Part shown: positions 21,865 to 33,879 of the stretch, piece by piece
How positions within the stretch are numbered: position 1 is the stretch's first letter
Layout of the letters: each line of letters opens with the position of its first letter
Source of the DNA: Echinometra lucunter
Lineage: Eukaryota > Echinodermata > Echinoidea > Camarodonta > Echinometridae
DNA length: 64,000 bases
Assembly (NCBI GenBank): GCA_029962745.1
Contig: CM057155.1
Span: 32,504,361 to 32,568,360 of the forward strand
Direction: 5' to 3'
Translations under genes and position numbers: made by a program
Notes under the pieces: model-generated
Seen by the model: only the letters and a program-made list of their open reading frames with translations
What the model was told of the DNA's origin: nothing
The model's database searches: none

Positions 21865-24800
21865 ATGGCTACCGTTGACGTTTGGAAATTGGCACACGAA
21901 GGAGACCTTAGTGCTCTCAGAGTGAAAACTACAGATGATAAGTCACTACTGTCAAAGTTAGATCAGGTAAGCAATATTGCATCCCCATTCGTTAAATTTT
22001 GTGTACAGACCTAATTGTCTGATTTTCACAGTACAATGTCAGTGCACATGTGCAATGATGATGACAAATTTTCAAGGTGATGGTACTTTCATGATCGGAA
22101 TCATGAAATGATTGAAAGATCATATCAACCATTATATAGACTAGTTTAGTTATAAATTTAAAAACATCAAATAGATCTAGGCCTAGGCTAAGTAATTTAT
22201 GATTTCAATCATGATTATGCAACTGTCAGCTGTCTGAATTATGAAATTTTGAAATGGTGAATGATTGCAAGAAGTAATTTTCCTTTCTGTTATCATCTCT
22301 CAATTTTTCAAGTGAGGTCAGATGAAATGATATATTCTATAGATTAATTAATTCTAAGATTGGAAGAAGAATATAGTATCAGTTAAAACTGTTTGTCAGT
22401 GTTTGTAAAAATTCTCTTATATACAGATATATAAACCTCTCTCTCTCTCTCTCTCTCTGACTCTATATAATATGTGAGACAATTGAGAGAATAATAGCGT
22501 AGCATGAATCAAAGTTCTCCAGAGCTGTCCCACCATTTTGGAAATTTTGCAAAGGTTGAAAAAATGTCTCCGCCAGGAATTGAACCCGGGCCTTTGGCTA
22601 TGAATGCCAATGCCTTAACCACTAGACCACAGGAGGGCCAGTGGTTTCTATATATATTTTATTTATTTATTTTTTTTTTTTTCAATGGCTTGCAGCTCAT
22701 CATAGCAGAGAATGTGAATATTCATATAGGGCCAACAAAAGTGATCTTTAAAAGGTATTGTCTATTGATATCATAAACCATTTGGAATCTACTGTTTCTA
22801 TATTTATAATAACTGATTATCAAAATTGATTTTTTGTTTTTGCATTTGACAAAGTTTTAGTAGGCTTGTTATTAAACTTTAAGCATAAAGACACACAAGG
22901 TCATAAATGATAGCACAATGATAGATGCAACTGTACATGCTGATCAAGTAATCCCTGATGGTTACTATTCTGCTCATCTTTAACAGAATGACCGAATGCC
23001 TCTCCACTGGGCAGCATCTGGAGCAAAATTTGAGGTGGTGCAGTATCTTCTAGAAAATGGAGTACCAGTCAATGTAAAAGACGATGTAAGTAAACGGTTC
23101 TGTTAGGCCATGTGCTGGAAGAATAAAAAGGGTATTTAAAAGGACATGTTTGAACTTCCATATCCTTATAATCCACTCTCCCCCTGTTTTTACCCCTCCC
23201 CCCCCCCTCTCTCTCTCTGTCTTTCCTCGTCCTTGTCCTCCTTCCCCCTTGCCCCAACATTCTATTTTCTGACACCCTTCACCATTTCTTTTTCAGTGTA
23301 GTGAGAGCAAGAGAGAGAGAGAGAGAGATTCAGGTGTCTATGTAGAAATCTCTGTGAGGATCATATAACCTGAGATGCAAAACAGACAATGATATTTCCT
23401 GGTACATTGTTCCAGAATTTATGTCTTCTTCTTTTTCTGAACATCATACCTCTCGCTGAGTCTCGCACAATCTCTATCTTTTATTCCTTTTGTCTCCTTT
23501 TACTCTCACTGTTCAGGTTCTAATTTGCCTCTCCCTCCCCCCCCCCCCCCTTAAAGTGAGTACACAATGATAAACAAAATTTTGATATATGATCGAGAAT
23601 AGAATTCTAAGAAGAATAACATTAAAAATTTGATGATTTTCAATCGAAATCAATGCATTTTGGCTAATTTTCTCTTAAAAAGTAAAGAGTTGACCAAAAA
23701 ATTTGAGCACGAGGTATGACGTAAAAGTGGGTACCCAGCTTCGCGCATTGCAGTTGTGCCACGTGCTAGACTGTACAAAATGTATTATACCTTGCGCGCA
23801 CTTTGCTAGAATTGCGCGACAAGGTACCCACTTTGACGTCATTTTGACGTCAAAGTGGGTACCCAGGTGAAACTGGGTCACAGCTGAGGGGTCAAAAATA
23901 TCATGAAATCTTACCACATTTGGGGGTTTCCTTGGCAACACGTCTTTTAAAAAAACTTTAGGCAGATGATTTTCTGCTAATAAAATCCTTCTCTTTTAAA
24001 TGAATTAACATTGTCTCAGCATTGGGTACTCCCTTTAAGGGTTACCTGCCAGTATTTAATCCCCCCCCTCCCCTTTTCCTTAACGCTTTGAGTACGATTT
24101 GATTTCAGTACAATGGGTTAAATTCAGAAAAAGACTTTGCAGGTAATCACTTCCGCTCTTCTAACCCACTAAACACTATACCCAAGATAACTTGGGCTTA
24201 TGTCCAGTGATGGAGTCGAGGCCGGCAGTTCCGAGTCACGAGGCCGCTGGATAAAAATTTCTCCCATAGACTTTGTACACGTGACTCGGACGGAGGCCAA
24301 GGCCAAGGCCGGCAAAATGTGGCCTCGAGGCCTGCCTCGACTCCATCCCTGCTTATGTCTAGATGGAAGATGCCCATTCTACCAAAATCCTATCATGCTC
24401 AGTGGGCTAATACATCATGCCTCTATGGTTAACCCATTGGCTACTGGAACTGGATGGCCCCTGCATTGAGCCTATGAGAACCAGAGAATTAATCGTCAAA
24501 AGAATGAAAATAAATACTTTATTATAATTTTTGAAAATGATAATAATGATTATGATTATCCTCTTTCAGTCTGGCTGGAGTCCTTTACACATTGCAGCAT
24601 CTGTTGGTCATGCAGGCATTGTCACTGCTCTGATTGGTCAGAATGCCGAGGTCAATGTAACCAATCATACAGGACAGACCCCTCTTCACTATTCCTCTTC
24701 AAGAAATAGGGTGGAGGTAAGGATCCACAGATATTTCCTCTCTTTCAAAGTTTGATGGAATTGTTTACATAGTATTATAACAGGGTGCTGTTGCATAAAA

Positions 24801-27800
24801 TTTGCTATTATAGAAACTTTGTCATCAATGGTAACTATCATTGAATACTGGATTTTGATTGGCTGTTGAGCAACGTTACCATGGCAGTACCATTGATGGC
24901 AAAGTTACTATAATAGCAAGTTTTTATGCTACAGCACCTAGAACTAATGATCTCAAGTTGTACATGTATATACACAGGACATGCCCATTGTGGAAATTTG
25001 TCTTTGTGCTAATATAGCACCCCCAGAGGGCTTTTCAAGAAAGCATTCAATGAACTGCAGATTAAAATGTGTTTTGTCATATACTAAGCATATAAATTTT
25101 TGTTTTCAAAATGATAAAGCTTTTAGATGATAGGCTATGTATAATGAAGTCTTGGGTATTTTGCATTATAACTGGTATAAAAATACATCTGGTGACTCTG
25201 GTGACTCTGGTCAGGTGAATTTTGTTTGTATGTTTGTTTGTTTGTTCTGTTTATTTTTCTGGTTAGATTTCTTTCATTCTGATACTATCAGATTCATGAT
25301 TCATACATATATTTCATTGTGTATGATGTTTCGTACTATAACTACCATTTCCTTACTTTCCTTTTCCTTTCTTACAAGCATTGCTTTCTTGTGGATTTCT
25401 CCTTTCCAATATATTCCTTCTTTTTTTTTTAATACATTGTGTCAAGCCAACATCTATTTTCTTATGATGTTAAAAAAAAAGAATGAAAAAAAAAAGATAT
25501 ATGTTAATTTCTGATACTTTTGTTTAAAAAAAAAGAAATACTAGTAAGATATTTTATGTCTCTTGTTATGTTGGAAATAAAACCTGAAGCTGAACCTGAA
25601 TATGTATCAATATATATGAGGAGTTTGATTGCAAAAGCCCATTAAGATCATTTTTACATTTTTTTGAAGTAACACCACCATTGTATGAAACAAAGAAATG
25701 CCTTCCTTTTGATACCTTCTTCATTATATATCAAGGAAAAGGTGTGGAATTATGATCTAAAGTATCATATATTTTATTTTATTATTTTATTTATATTTTA
25801 GCAACTGCAATTGCAAATATCTCAAATTTGCAAAAATTTTGGGTTTTTTTAAAATCAAACTCTTCAGATATTCTTTTTATATTGGCATTTTCACTTTGCA
25901 ATCAATATTGTGTCTTTGAAATAATGTTGAGCATTTTACCTTACCATGATGTTTCTACCTTATAAATGGTCTGTTATATGTATATTATATGTATATGTAT
26001 TGAATTCATTTTCAAAGTGGAGTCCTGGCTAAAATGACAAAATGTGGGAAAGTGGAGATTTATTCCTGATTTTGAAAAGGAGAGCTTCTAACTTTTTTTT
26101 TGCTCTTTCCGTTAGGTGACTGAGATTCTACTTGATCATGGAGCTGATCCAGTCATCAGTGATGAGAATGGAGCCACACCTCTCCATCGTGCCGCCTCCA
26201 GAGGAAACCTGGACATTGTCAAACTTCTACTCCAGTTCAACTGCAGAGTGGATGCTACAGATAAACAAGGGAACACTCCGTTGTAAGTGATCGCTGATGA
26301 AGATTATTCATTTGTTTTGACCCCTCAGAGCAGTGACAATGCCTGCATGACCTGCGAATGCATGACCTGCGAATGCTTCAGTGAGCAAAAGGACTCCAAC
26401 CAGACTGTAAAGAGTCAAAATCAGTGCTATTTTTTTACTGGAAAGATAGTTGCATGCACGAGAGAGGAATGGCTCATTCATGCGGTTATATCATTGCGTA
26501 CTATGATGATTGATACTGAAGTAAAAGAAAAACTTTATGATGACCTATCAGACCAACTGCTGTAAAGAAGAATGTAGTGGTCTAAACCTGCAAAATAAAT
26601 GTAGTAGAAAGTTATTTCACTTAGTAGATATATATTCAAAATTTTTATATCAATCTCAAGTAATAACTTATCAAATTATATTCTTTCTTATTCAAGTTTT
26701 ACCTTTTACTGTAGTTACTAGAATGTGAATATCTGCATTAAGTGAAATACCTTTCAATGTTTATTTTATACTACCGTAAAGGTGCTTTCACACATGATGC
26801 GACAGTGTGAAATACCTTTTAATGTTTATTTTATACTACCGTAAAGGTGCTTTCACACATGATGCGACAGTGTGGTACCACACTGTGGCGCCACACTGTT
26901 TTGTCTTCACACATGATGGGACATTGTGTCACCACATATGCTAATGAACGCGCATTAATGCGTCAACTCTCAATAAGAGAGCATATTGTCAAAACTTGCG
27001 CAAGCAATCTCATGGCAACAATATTTGTGCTAACTTTTTAGAAATTTGATTGATGCACATTTTTTTGTATCTAGGCAGCAAACAAAAGTGTGTCCTGCCT
27101 CAGCGACATTTTTTTGTCGCCCTATACCCCATAGGCTTGTACACAAAAAAGTGTGGTGACACAGCGTGCTACCACTCTGTCCCATCATGTGTGAAAGCAC
27201 CTTAAGTTATTTAACCCACTGGCTCCTGGAACCGGGTGACCCCTGTATTAGGCCAATGGGAATGAAAGAATTCAGTGGTCAATGGGTTAAGTATTCTTTC
27301 ATTCTGTTATATTCTGTACCATCAGACATCTTGCCTGTGAGGAGGAGAGAACAGAAGAAGCTGTGGTCCTTGTAGAGCATGGAGCAAGCCTTGAAATACT
27401 AAACAAGGTTAGTGTGGTCTACACTATCTCATAATGAAAACATGCAATTTTGTGTATTCATTACAAAAAAAACAATAGAAGGTTACAAATGATGACTCTT
27501 GATCTGATAATTCTTAATTTAATTTTCCATCTTTCTTTGCGTACAGTTTGTTTGTTATGTAACTTCTTTGTCAGACCTTATTTCATATTCAGTTGTTAAC
27601 ATTTGGTGGGTTTTGTTTTGACCTTGTCTGAAAGAATTATGGGAGGAAGGGGCAGGGGAGGAGAATGATGAAACTTTATAGAATACTAAACTAGTCAAAG
27701 TAGAGTAAAATATTCTGATTGCTTTAGCTGATTTTGTTTTATATTGGGATTTAAATTTGATTTTCTTCTATTTTCTTTTATTGCATTTTTTATCATCAGG

Positions 27801-27868
27801 AAGAGAAGACACCTCTAGCCTTAGCTCCTGCAGGGTTAGCAAGGTCTTTGAAGAGATTAAAGGAATAA
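21865..27868 (+). CDS. PSMD10: PSMD10 (gankyrin), 26S proteasome regulatory-particle chaperone, 6 exons
   Basis: Ankyrin-repeat protein that in animals helps assemble the proteasome base through the ATPase PSMC4 and binds Rb, CDK4 and MDM2. Exons are 21865-21966, 22987-23085, 24570-24716, 26116-26282, 27326-27407 and 27800-27868; all introns are GT-AG and the phases fit. The product is 221 residues (human 226). Repeat signatures in order include RMPLHWAASGAKFEVVQYLL, SGWSPLHIAASVGHAGIV, GQTPLHYSSSRN, GATPLHRAASRGNLDIVKLL, GNTPLHLACEE and EEKTPLALAPAGLARSLKRL. Exon ends fall near repeat boundaries. Leu174-Ala-Cys176-Glu-Glu178 keeps the LxCxE motif used for Rb binding in human gankyrin. The start (acaATGG) has A at -3 and G at +4. 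Identification is very secure. Confidence 0.96.
22550..22640 (-). mobile_element. tRNA-derived SINE head in PSMD10 intron 1
   Basis: On the minus strand, box A TGGTCTAGTGG (22629-22619) and box B GGTTCAATTCC (22586-22576) are correctly spaced. The flanks do not close an acceptor stem, so a SINE fragment is more likely than a working tRNA. The rest of intron 1 (21967-22986) is AT-rich, with a CT repeat at about 22438-22458. Confidence 0.65.
23551..24038 (-). mobile_element. TTAA-flanked MITE, family B, copy 1 (inverted)
   Basis: Lies in PSMD10 intron 2. TTAA at both ends. The left end is TTAAAGTGAGTACACAATG; the right end, read inverted, is TTAAAGGGAGTACCCAATG. It matches the copies at 53077-53551 and 56029-56516 in opposite orientation. 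The centre has an inverted repeat of gggtaccca words around tandem CRE-like TGACGTCA sites near 23835-23855. Confidence 0.85.
24429..24492. mobile_element. Micro-MITE, TTAA-flanked, 64 bp
   Basis: TTAACCCATTGGCTACTGG at the left and a decayed AGAATTAA at the right. It resembles 27211-27290. Confidence 0.5.
24782..24939. mobile_element. Palindromic MITE in PSMD10 intron 3
   Basis: Ends aggtgctgt(a/t)gcataaaa are inverted, and the interior ttgctattatag and ctataatagcaa pair. The centre contains ttgattggctgttgag, the CCAAT-type core seen in the other hairpin MITEs. Confidence 0.75.
24940..26115. other. Rest of PSMD10 intron 3
   Basis: AT-rich intron. Around 25560-25605 the string gttggaaataaaacctgaag is followed by A-rich repeats, typical of a retroposon 3' end. 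Nothing else recognised. Confidence 0.4.
26742..27203. mobile_element. MITE with duplicated left end, PSMD10 intron 4
   Basis: Inverted ends AAGGTGCTTTCACACATGAT (26844 onward) and its complement ending at 27203 define a 360-bp element. A 65-bp unit made of 37 bp of flank plus the left terminus is repeated in tandem (26742-26806 and 26807-26871), so the duplication occurred after insertion. The interior has paired gtgtggtaccacac and gtgtggtgacac blocks. Confidence 0.8.
27211..27290. mobile_element. Micro-MITE, TTAA-flanked, 80 bp
   Basis: TTAA at 27211-27214 and 27287-27290. The ends CCCACTGGC and, inverted, CCCATTGACC resemble the CCCATTCG ends of family A. It sits 35 bp before PSMD10 exon 5. 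Confidence 0.65.
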
Positions 27869-29483
27869 CACCACTAAGTGACGAGGACAAAATATGATGG
27901 AAAATATGAAATTGATGCTAGATCATCAATTAACTCAAGATGTCCAGTGTGGAAAAGAAGAAACATGCTTACCAGTTGTGAAAAGACTCTCATTACATGC
28001 ATTGTTGGAAGGAGACCATTTAACTGACAAAGCTTGATGATGGATATTTTGGAGTGCTGGTTTTCCTCTGTCATACTTTAATCTTAAATGGAACACTTGT
28101 TTCATCCTGCTGGACCATCCAATGACGAGTGAAGAGTAAATATTGCAAATATGCAACAGATCTTTAGGATTAAAAGAGAATCCTGTCATGATATCTAATA
28201 TCAGAAAGGAACACTAATTTTTTTTCCAAAAAGCTTTTTAGACACCTTATCCACTTTTTCTCTTTAAAAAGAGGATTGGGAATTGAGATTATAGTAACTA
28301 AGTTTGTTCACAGGGCCAGGATTTAGTGCGGTTGTCAGTATTCTTCTTGATAATAGTCCTTAGTTCATATTCTATCTGTTTTGTTTTTTTGTCCATTTAA
28401 TTTTAGCTCTCTGTTTGTTCCCATTCCTACACACATCCCATACAGATCATGATGACATCCTCACTAATCGAATGATCCCCCAATTCTCTTCCGGTGAATG
28501 CAAGGCTCATATTTTTTTATTTGTTTATACGTTTTCATAATTATATTATATTATAAATATATTTATTATGTCCTAGGGTACCCTCGACCCAAGCTTTTGC
28601 TTTTAGAGGTGTGTCCTCCAATTACTTATGTAATTACGATGATTGTATATTATGTCATATTTTTTTATCAGTACCATGATGATTGGAAAGAAATGTGTTT
28701 GAACTGAACTGATATGATATGTAAGGACTTGTCTTGGTTTCAGTGTTGGGGAGTCTTATTCCAAATGGCCGATCTGTGCACAATACTGAAACAGTCAGTG
28801 AACTAAGCAAAACCAGGCGAAGCTATGCTGTATGTGGCAATCTAAATCCATTTAATTTGATAAAAAAAAAAAAAATTAATTTTTAATTTTTTTAGTGGGG
28901 GGGGGGGGAGAATATATGCAAAAGTGACAATTCATATTGAGCCTTTATGTTACTATCAAGTAATATGTAAATCAACAATGAAAATGGTGTATATTCCTTT
29001 CGCTGTCAGTACATGTTTTAGAGGGCTGTGGACTGCTGAGTAAGTTCTCTTCGTGAACAATGTTGAAGCACTTCTGCTTGATACTTTTTTATTACACATA
29101 CTGTATGTTTCAGTGAAAGTATTGGTTAAATTGTTATGCATATACATGTATTTGCATTAGCTGAATTTCCTTAGTTTAATCATAGCTCAGAAGAATAATG
29201 TCAAAATCTTATATGTATTTATACAGTTATTCTGAATTTATGTGTTATTGTTTTTATCACTTAATGTTATTTCTAAGATATGTACTATGAAATATGATTT
29301 CATAACTCAGTGGTGGCACCTTTTGCTTCGTCATGTTGAAATACTTATGTTTGTTCTTTTCTGCTGTTATTTTACTTAATGTTCCATGCATTCTGGAAAT
29401 GTTTGTTAGGAGAATGGGGAAGGAAAAAAGAAATGGAAAAAGAGGGCATGAGAGAGTTGCAAAAGATAGAAAGAATAATAGGA

Positions 29484-29521
<38 letters not shown>

Positions 29522-29941
29522 GGGAGGGAATGGGATAGAGAGATAAAGAAGAGATGGATATTTACAGAAGGAAAGGAGAATGTGTAATGGAGGTAAAGCG
29601 AGAAGGAAGGAAAGAATAGCAAGCTGGAGCCAGAGAATGAATGGAGGTAAAGCGAGAAGGAAGGAAAGAGTGACAGAAGAGAAAGAATAGCAAGCTGGAG
29701 CCAGAGAATGAATGGAGGGAAAGGGAGAGGGGGAGATGAATATCTAAAGAGCTTTTATCTGGTTTATCATTTTCATGTTTGGCATAACAGTTTGTGGTAT
29801 CAAAACTTCCCTAGTATATACTGTAGTAAGATTACCAAAGAAAATGGCAACTCAATATTTCTTTCCATTGATGAGTTCAGAGGAGATTAAAACATTTCTT
29901 TGTTGAAACCACAGAAAAGCATGTTCTGGTAACAGAATAAA
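27869..29941 (+). other. PSMD10: Probable PSMD10 3' UTR and 3' flank
   Basis: No coding sequence follows the stop at 27866-27868. The first good AATAAA with plain context is at 29936-29941, which would give an unusually long 2-kb UTR; earlier cleavage with a variant signal is quite possible. An A run, T run and G run lie at about 28860-28910. Confidence 0.35.
29485..29725 (+). repeat. GA tract and tandem duplication
   Basis: A (GA)n run at about 29488-29518 is followed by purine-rich DNA. In it a block starting gaatggaggtaaagcgagaa (near 29578, 29638 and, partly, 29708) is repeated, together with gaatagcaagctggagccag. Confidence 0.8.
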
Positions 29942-31480
29942 TCAAAACAATTATGTCCATTGATCCCTATGATTTGTTGCATAACACTTGTAATAGTTTA
30001 ATTTCATATAATTGGATGTAATGAACTCTAAAATTGTTTCAGGTTTGATCCTGATAGAAAACATAGGCCTATATAGTCTGACGAAATGAATACCTTCCAA
30101 ACTCAGTTTCTTAATGACATCAGGCAGGTGCAAGAGACACACCCCCCTGGACCCTGGTGGTGGACCTGCCTGGTGGAGTGCTCTGGGTGCATACACAATC
30201 TTGCATAGCACTGGTATCGTGATGGCGCCAGCTTTAGCTATGCACGCCACCACCTGCTACCACTGATCTTGTACACTATGTACATCTGTTAGTGGAGAGA
30301 TCAGTGCCTGCTACCAGTAAATCTATTGTCATATCATGCTTCAAGTGTGCGTTGTTGAGTGTATCATCGTACACACACAAATGTGCAATAATTGGGCTTT
30401 GAGTACCATAGAAGTGGTGCGGAGATGCGCTCCAGGCCAGTGTATTCGATTATTGATTGATGAGCCGTCTAGATTGTCGACATTACCCTTCGGCTTTCTG
30501 TGACGTATAAACATTGTTTAACTTTTACTAGTGTGTGTCTAAGAAGAGTATCATAAGATCTCTACTTGGAATAAGAAAGATAAACATAATTTGGTTAAGG
30601 TAAGTGTTTTGCCTTGTTGTTAATATAAGTTGTTTGGCATGTTTTGTACATGTTTGGAGGGGATGGAATTGGAAGGTGAAGTTGTGCGTTCTGGTAGCGA
30701 TACGAGCCCCGAAGCTCGGGCGTGAAAGAGGATGGGAAAGCGATGTGTGCGTTGATCTTTGAGTGTTTTGCACTCTAGCTCAAGCTGCAAGCTCCTTTAG
30801 ATCATGTTGGCGTTAGAGTAGCATTCATGTAAGCAAGATCTGAAAATAAAATGCTATTGTGGTGTGAGATATTTTAAATTAGATAGAGTTCCAACTTCAT
30901 AAGTAGATTTACATGATCATCATGTTTGCATGTGTGTGGTTTTTGAATGGGGAAAAAATTAGTAATTTTAGTGAAATATAACATTATAATATATACAAAA
31001 TTCTACCATCTCATAGTGAAAGTTTTAGATGTATTTCAAGGTGGTGGCCGAATCGACTGCCTCCCCCCCCCCTTTTTGTTTTAAAACCCAATAATGTTTT
31101 TTTCTTGTTTTGGAACCAATAAATGGGCTGAATTGCCATGCACACCCCCCCCCCCCCCCTCCCTTTTAAAAAGTAGAAAAAGCACAATTTTAGGGTAAAT
31201 ACATGTGAAAATGCAGAGGACCCTTTTGAGGGGGGGGAAACAGACACCTGAAAAAGCCAACCATCCCCCTCCCTTTTTAAAAATTCTAGATCTGACCCTA
31301 ATACTCGAGTTAAGAAGGAGATAAAAAGACTGAAGAAATGAAGATTTTTTTCCTTTTGAGAACTGAAGTCTTAAAGTGAGAGGGATGTTTGGATCAAAAT
31401 TAAACTTTTTTACACTCTGTCATCAGAACATTTTTTTTACATTAATTAAGGGGTCATTAAGGGAGCAGCTCTTATTTGTG
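29942..31480. other. Intergenic; candidate upstream promoter and non-coding exon near 30.4-30.6 kb
   Basis: 30420-30730 is richer in CpG than its surroundings. An ideal donor (ttaag then gtaagt, at 30600) closes a stretch that could be a non-coding first exon of the transporter gene on the plus strand. This is a guess from splice-site quality. Around 31060-31280 C-run and G-run blocks resemble hAT-type MITE interiors. Confidence 0.25.
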
Positions 31481-31499
31481 TCCTATTTGTGTGAATTTC

Positions 31500-32285
31500 T
31501 TCTTTTTGGCTCCAAAGTACAGCTTAGTAAAATCCACATCGACTCTATCTCATTTTCTGGTCTCACTGTAAATTTGTCAAGTTCTTGTCGCAATCTCGGT
31601 ATAGTTTTTGATTCTCACATGACAATGTCGAATCACATTTCTTTTATTTGTAGATCAGTTCGCTACCAATTGCGAAATATTGGTTTTATTAGGAAATACT
31701 TGTCTCGACCGGCCACAGAAAAATTGGTTCACGCTTTAATTTCGTCCCGTCTTGATTTTGGAAACTCCCTATTGTTTAATCTACCCCAGAATCAGTTAGT
31801 GAAAGTTCAGAAACTTCAAAATGCTGCCGCTCGCATCGTTTCTCTATCCACCAGGCGCACTCACATTACTCCTATTTTAAGATCCTTACATTGGCTCCCT
31901 GTAAAACAGCGTATTATGTTCAAGATTTTGTTGTTAACTTTCCATTGTGTTCATGGCTCATCTCCCCAGTACCTTATTTCACTGATCAAAAGTTATACCC
32001 CTTCAAGATCCTTACGTTCCTCCCTTTCCAATTCTCTTGTTACCCCCAAAGTTTCCAAAACCTGGGGTGAAAGATCATTTGTTTACTCATCCTCGAAGCT
32101 ATGGAATAGCCTCCCTCATAACATCAAACAGTGCTTGACTTCTGAAACTTTCAAAAATTACCTCAAAACATTTCTGTTCAATTCTTCTTAATTTCTTTTA
32201 TAATTTCCTAAAAAGCGCCTTGAGCACTCTACAGAGTGGATTTGGCGCGATATAAGTCTTAATTATTATTATTATTATTATTATA
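31500..32285 (+). pseudogene. 5'-truncated LINE (CR1/L2-like) reverse-transcriptase C-terminus
   Basis: An open frame to a stop at 32189-32191 encodes the C-terminal third of a non-LTR reverse transcriptase: NIGFIRKYLSRPATEKLVHA, ALISSRLDFGNSLLFNLP, KVQKLQNAAARIVS, RSLHWLPVKQRIMFKILLL and LWNSLPHNIKQ. The catalytic YxDD region and endonuclease are absent, as in a 5'-truncated insertion. Downstream is a short 3' tail (aagcgccttgagcactc, then ttggcgcgatataagtc) and (ATT)n at about 32263-32282. The frame is intact, so the insertion may be fairly young. The upstream limit near 31.5 kb is approximate. Confidence 0.85.
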
Positions 32286-32323
32286 AGTATCGAGCCCTTC
32301 TATAGCCTTTTAGGAGTTTCATA

Positions 32324-32781
32324 TCCTCACAGTGAGCTCTTCCCCTTTACCCATTGAAGTGCACAGCTTAACTTTACGAACACGCATTCCTCATTTCACC
32401 AGTGAAGAAAAGAAGTGTCTCCTTTCATACTGCCTTCTCTATGCCGGTGAATGCAAGACATGCGACGAAGCTCTGCCGGAAGTACAGCAGGCTAGGGTCA
32501 TTAAGGCGCGTGGCAGAATCTCGGTTCAGGTGGAAATGAAAATTGACCTCTGACGTCATTAAGCGGCGAAAATCATAGCGTCCCACTCACGCTGCCAAGT
32601 TTAAGCAGGTAATCTGCTTCCTCGCTTAACTTCACCACCTCTTTTCCACCTCACGAGGTGGAGAAGTTACCCGCTTAAGTTATCGGGGAAGTTTTCACCT
32701 GGGCCTTTCATACTGCGCCTTTTACCACCTTTCACTGCCTTTCCCCGCTTAAGTTCAACGGGGAAGAGCTCACTGTGAAAG
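32324..32781. mobile_element. CpG-richer MITE with CACAGTGAGCTCTTCCCC ends
   Basis: Exact 18-bp inverted ends lie at 32328-32345 and 32760-32777. The interior includes a second hairpin (cacctcacgaggtgg region) and several cgcttaa(g/c)tt words. No target duplication is clear and no transposase is present. It sits directly behind the LINE tail. Confidence 0.75.
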
Positions 32782-32959
32782 GGGTAACAGTTTGGATTCT
32801 ACTTTTCTACTTTATGACTTGTAAAATTTTACAAATTTGTAAAACAAGTATAGATTAACAACAGGTTATGAGTGCCACAGCTTTGAAGCCTTTGATAATC
32901 TTTAATTACTTCAAGATCTTTTAAGCACACTATTCACAATTCACAGACACATCAAATCC

Positions 32960-33250
32960 ACATGCCAGTCATTCATTCAAGAATAAAAGTACCAAATTAA
33001 TACATCTTCAAATTATTCAATCAGTCATACAAATATATCAGTTAATCAGTCAAATCAACAATCAACCCATCAATACATCAACCGATAGATTAGTCGGTCG
33101 GTCAGTCAATCAGTCAATGCATCATGTCAGTCATTCAACCACTCAGCCAGTCGGTCAATCAAACCATTCAATCAAGAAGGTAATCACTTAATCAACAATC
33201 AATTAATCAATCCATTGCTCAAACCATCAAGCACTCAATCAACCAGTCAG
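32960..33250. repeat. Cryptic TCAA/TCAG simple repeat
   Basis: About 290 bp built almost entirely from 4-bp steps of tcaa, tcag, tcat and tcgg (for example cagtcaatcagtcaatgcat), too diverged to be a clean microsatellite. Confidence 0.8.
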
Positions 33251-33579
33251 GCAGCTGCCAGTGGGGCAACTCTTTGGCAAAGAACATTTTTTTTTTTAAT
33301 GGGAGACTTATTCAGACTGCTGGTTTAATGTCCCTCTTCTTTCAGTTTGGCACAAGTCATTTTCACATTCAGAACCCAAACAGTCATTGTTCACCCAAGC
33401 GTGCACAAAAATATGTTTTGTAGATGGCACTTGATAGGACTATTGGGCATCTATCGACATGAACATATCTTCTGAATATTTTGAAATGTAATTTTGACAG
33501 ATATCTTTCAAATGTGTAACTTTTTTATACGCATTGCATATACAGGAGTGTGTGTGTGTGTATATATACATGTATATAT

Positions 33580-33775
33580 ATAGAGAAAGATGTCCCCTCG
33601 CAAAACGTGTGCAGTGCTTCATTTTAGTACACAATGGAAGAAAATAAATGAAATGAAGCTGACGTAGCTCTCGATCATGTCCTTTTATTATGGCAAGCTT
33701 TCGGCCAACATGGCCTTCATCGGGTCTGAACAGATAAGAAACGAACAGGCAAAATAATATACACATAGAAGTAAT
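33580..33775 (-). mobile_element. Retroelement 3'-end fragment with hammerhead-like core
   Basis: On the minus strand, 33724-33692 reads CCCGATGAAGGCC, a 5-nt loop, GGCCGAAAGC. This has the conserved CnGANGA, a GGCC/GGCC stem II and GAAA of hammerhead motifs common in Penelope-like elements. Position 4 is C instead of U, and no partner for stem III is visible, so self-cleavage is not supported. A (TA)n tract follows. Confidence 0.4.
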
Positions 33776-33781
33776 AATTTC

Positions 33782-33783
<2 letters not shown>

Positions 33784-33852
<69 letters not shown>

Positions 33853-33875
33853 AACATATATAAATATATATATAC
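33784..33875. repeat. (TA)n microsatellite
   Basis: About 55 bp of pure TA repeats followed by interrupted TATA/CATA units. The Tyr/Ile-rich ORF over it is not a gene. Confidence 0.95.
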
Positions 33876-33879
33876 ATCA

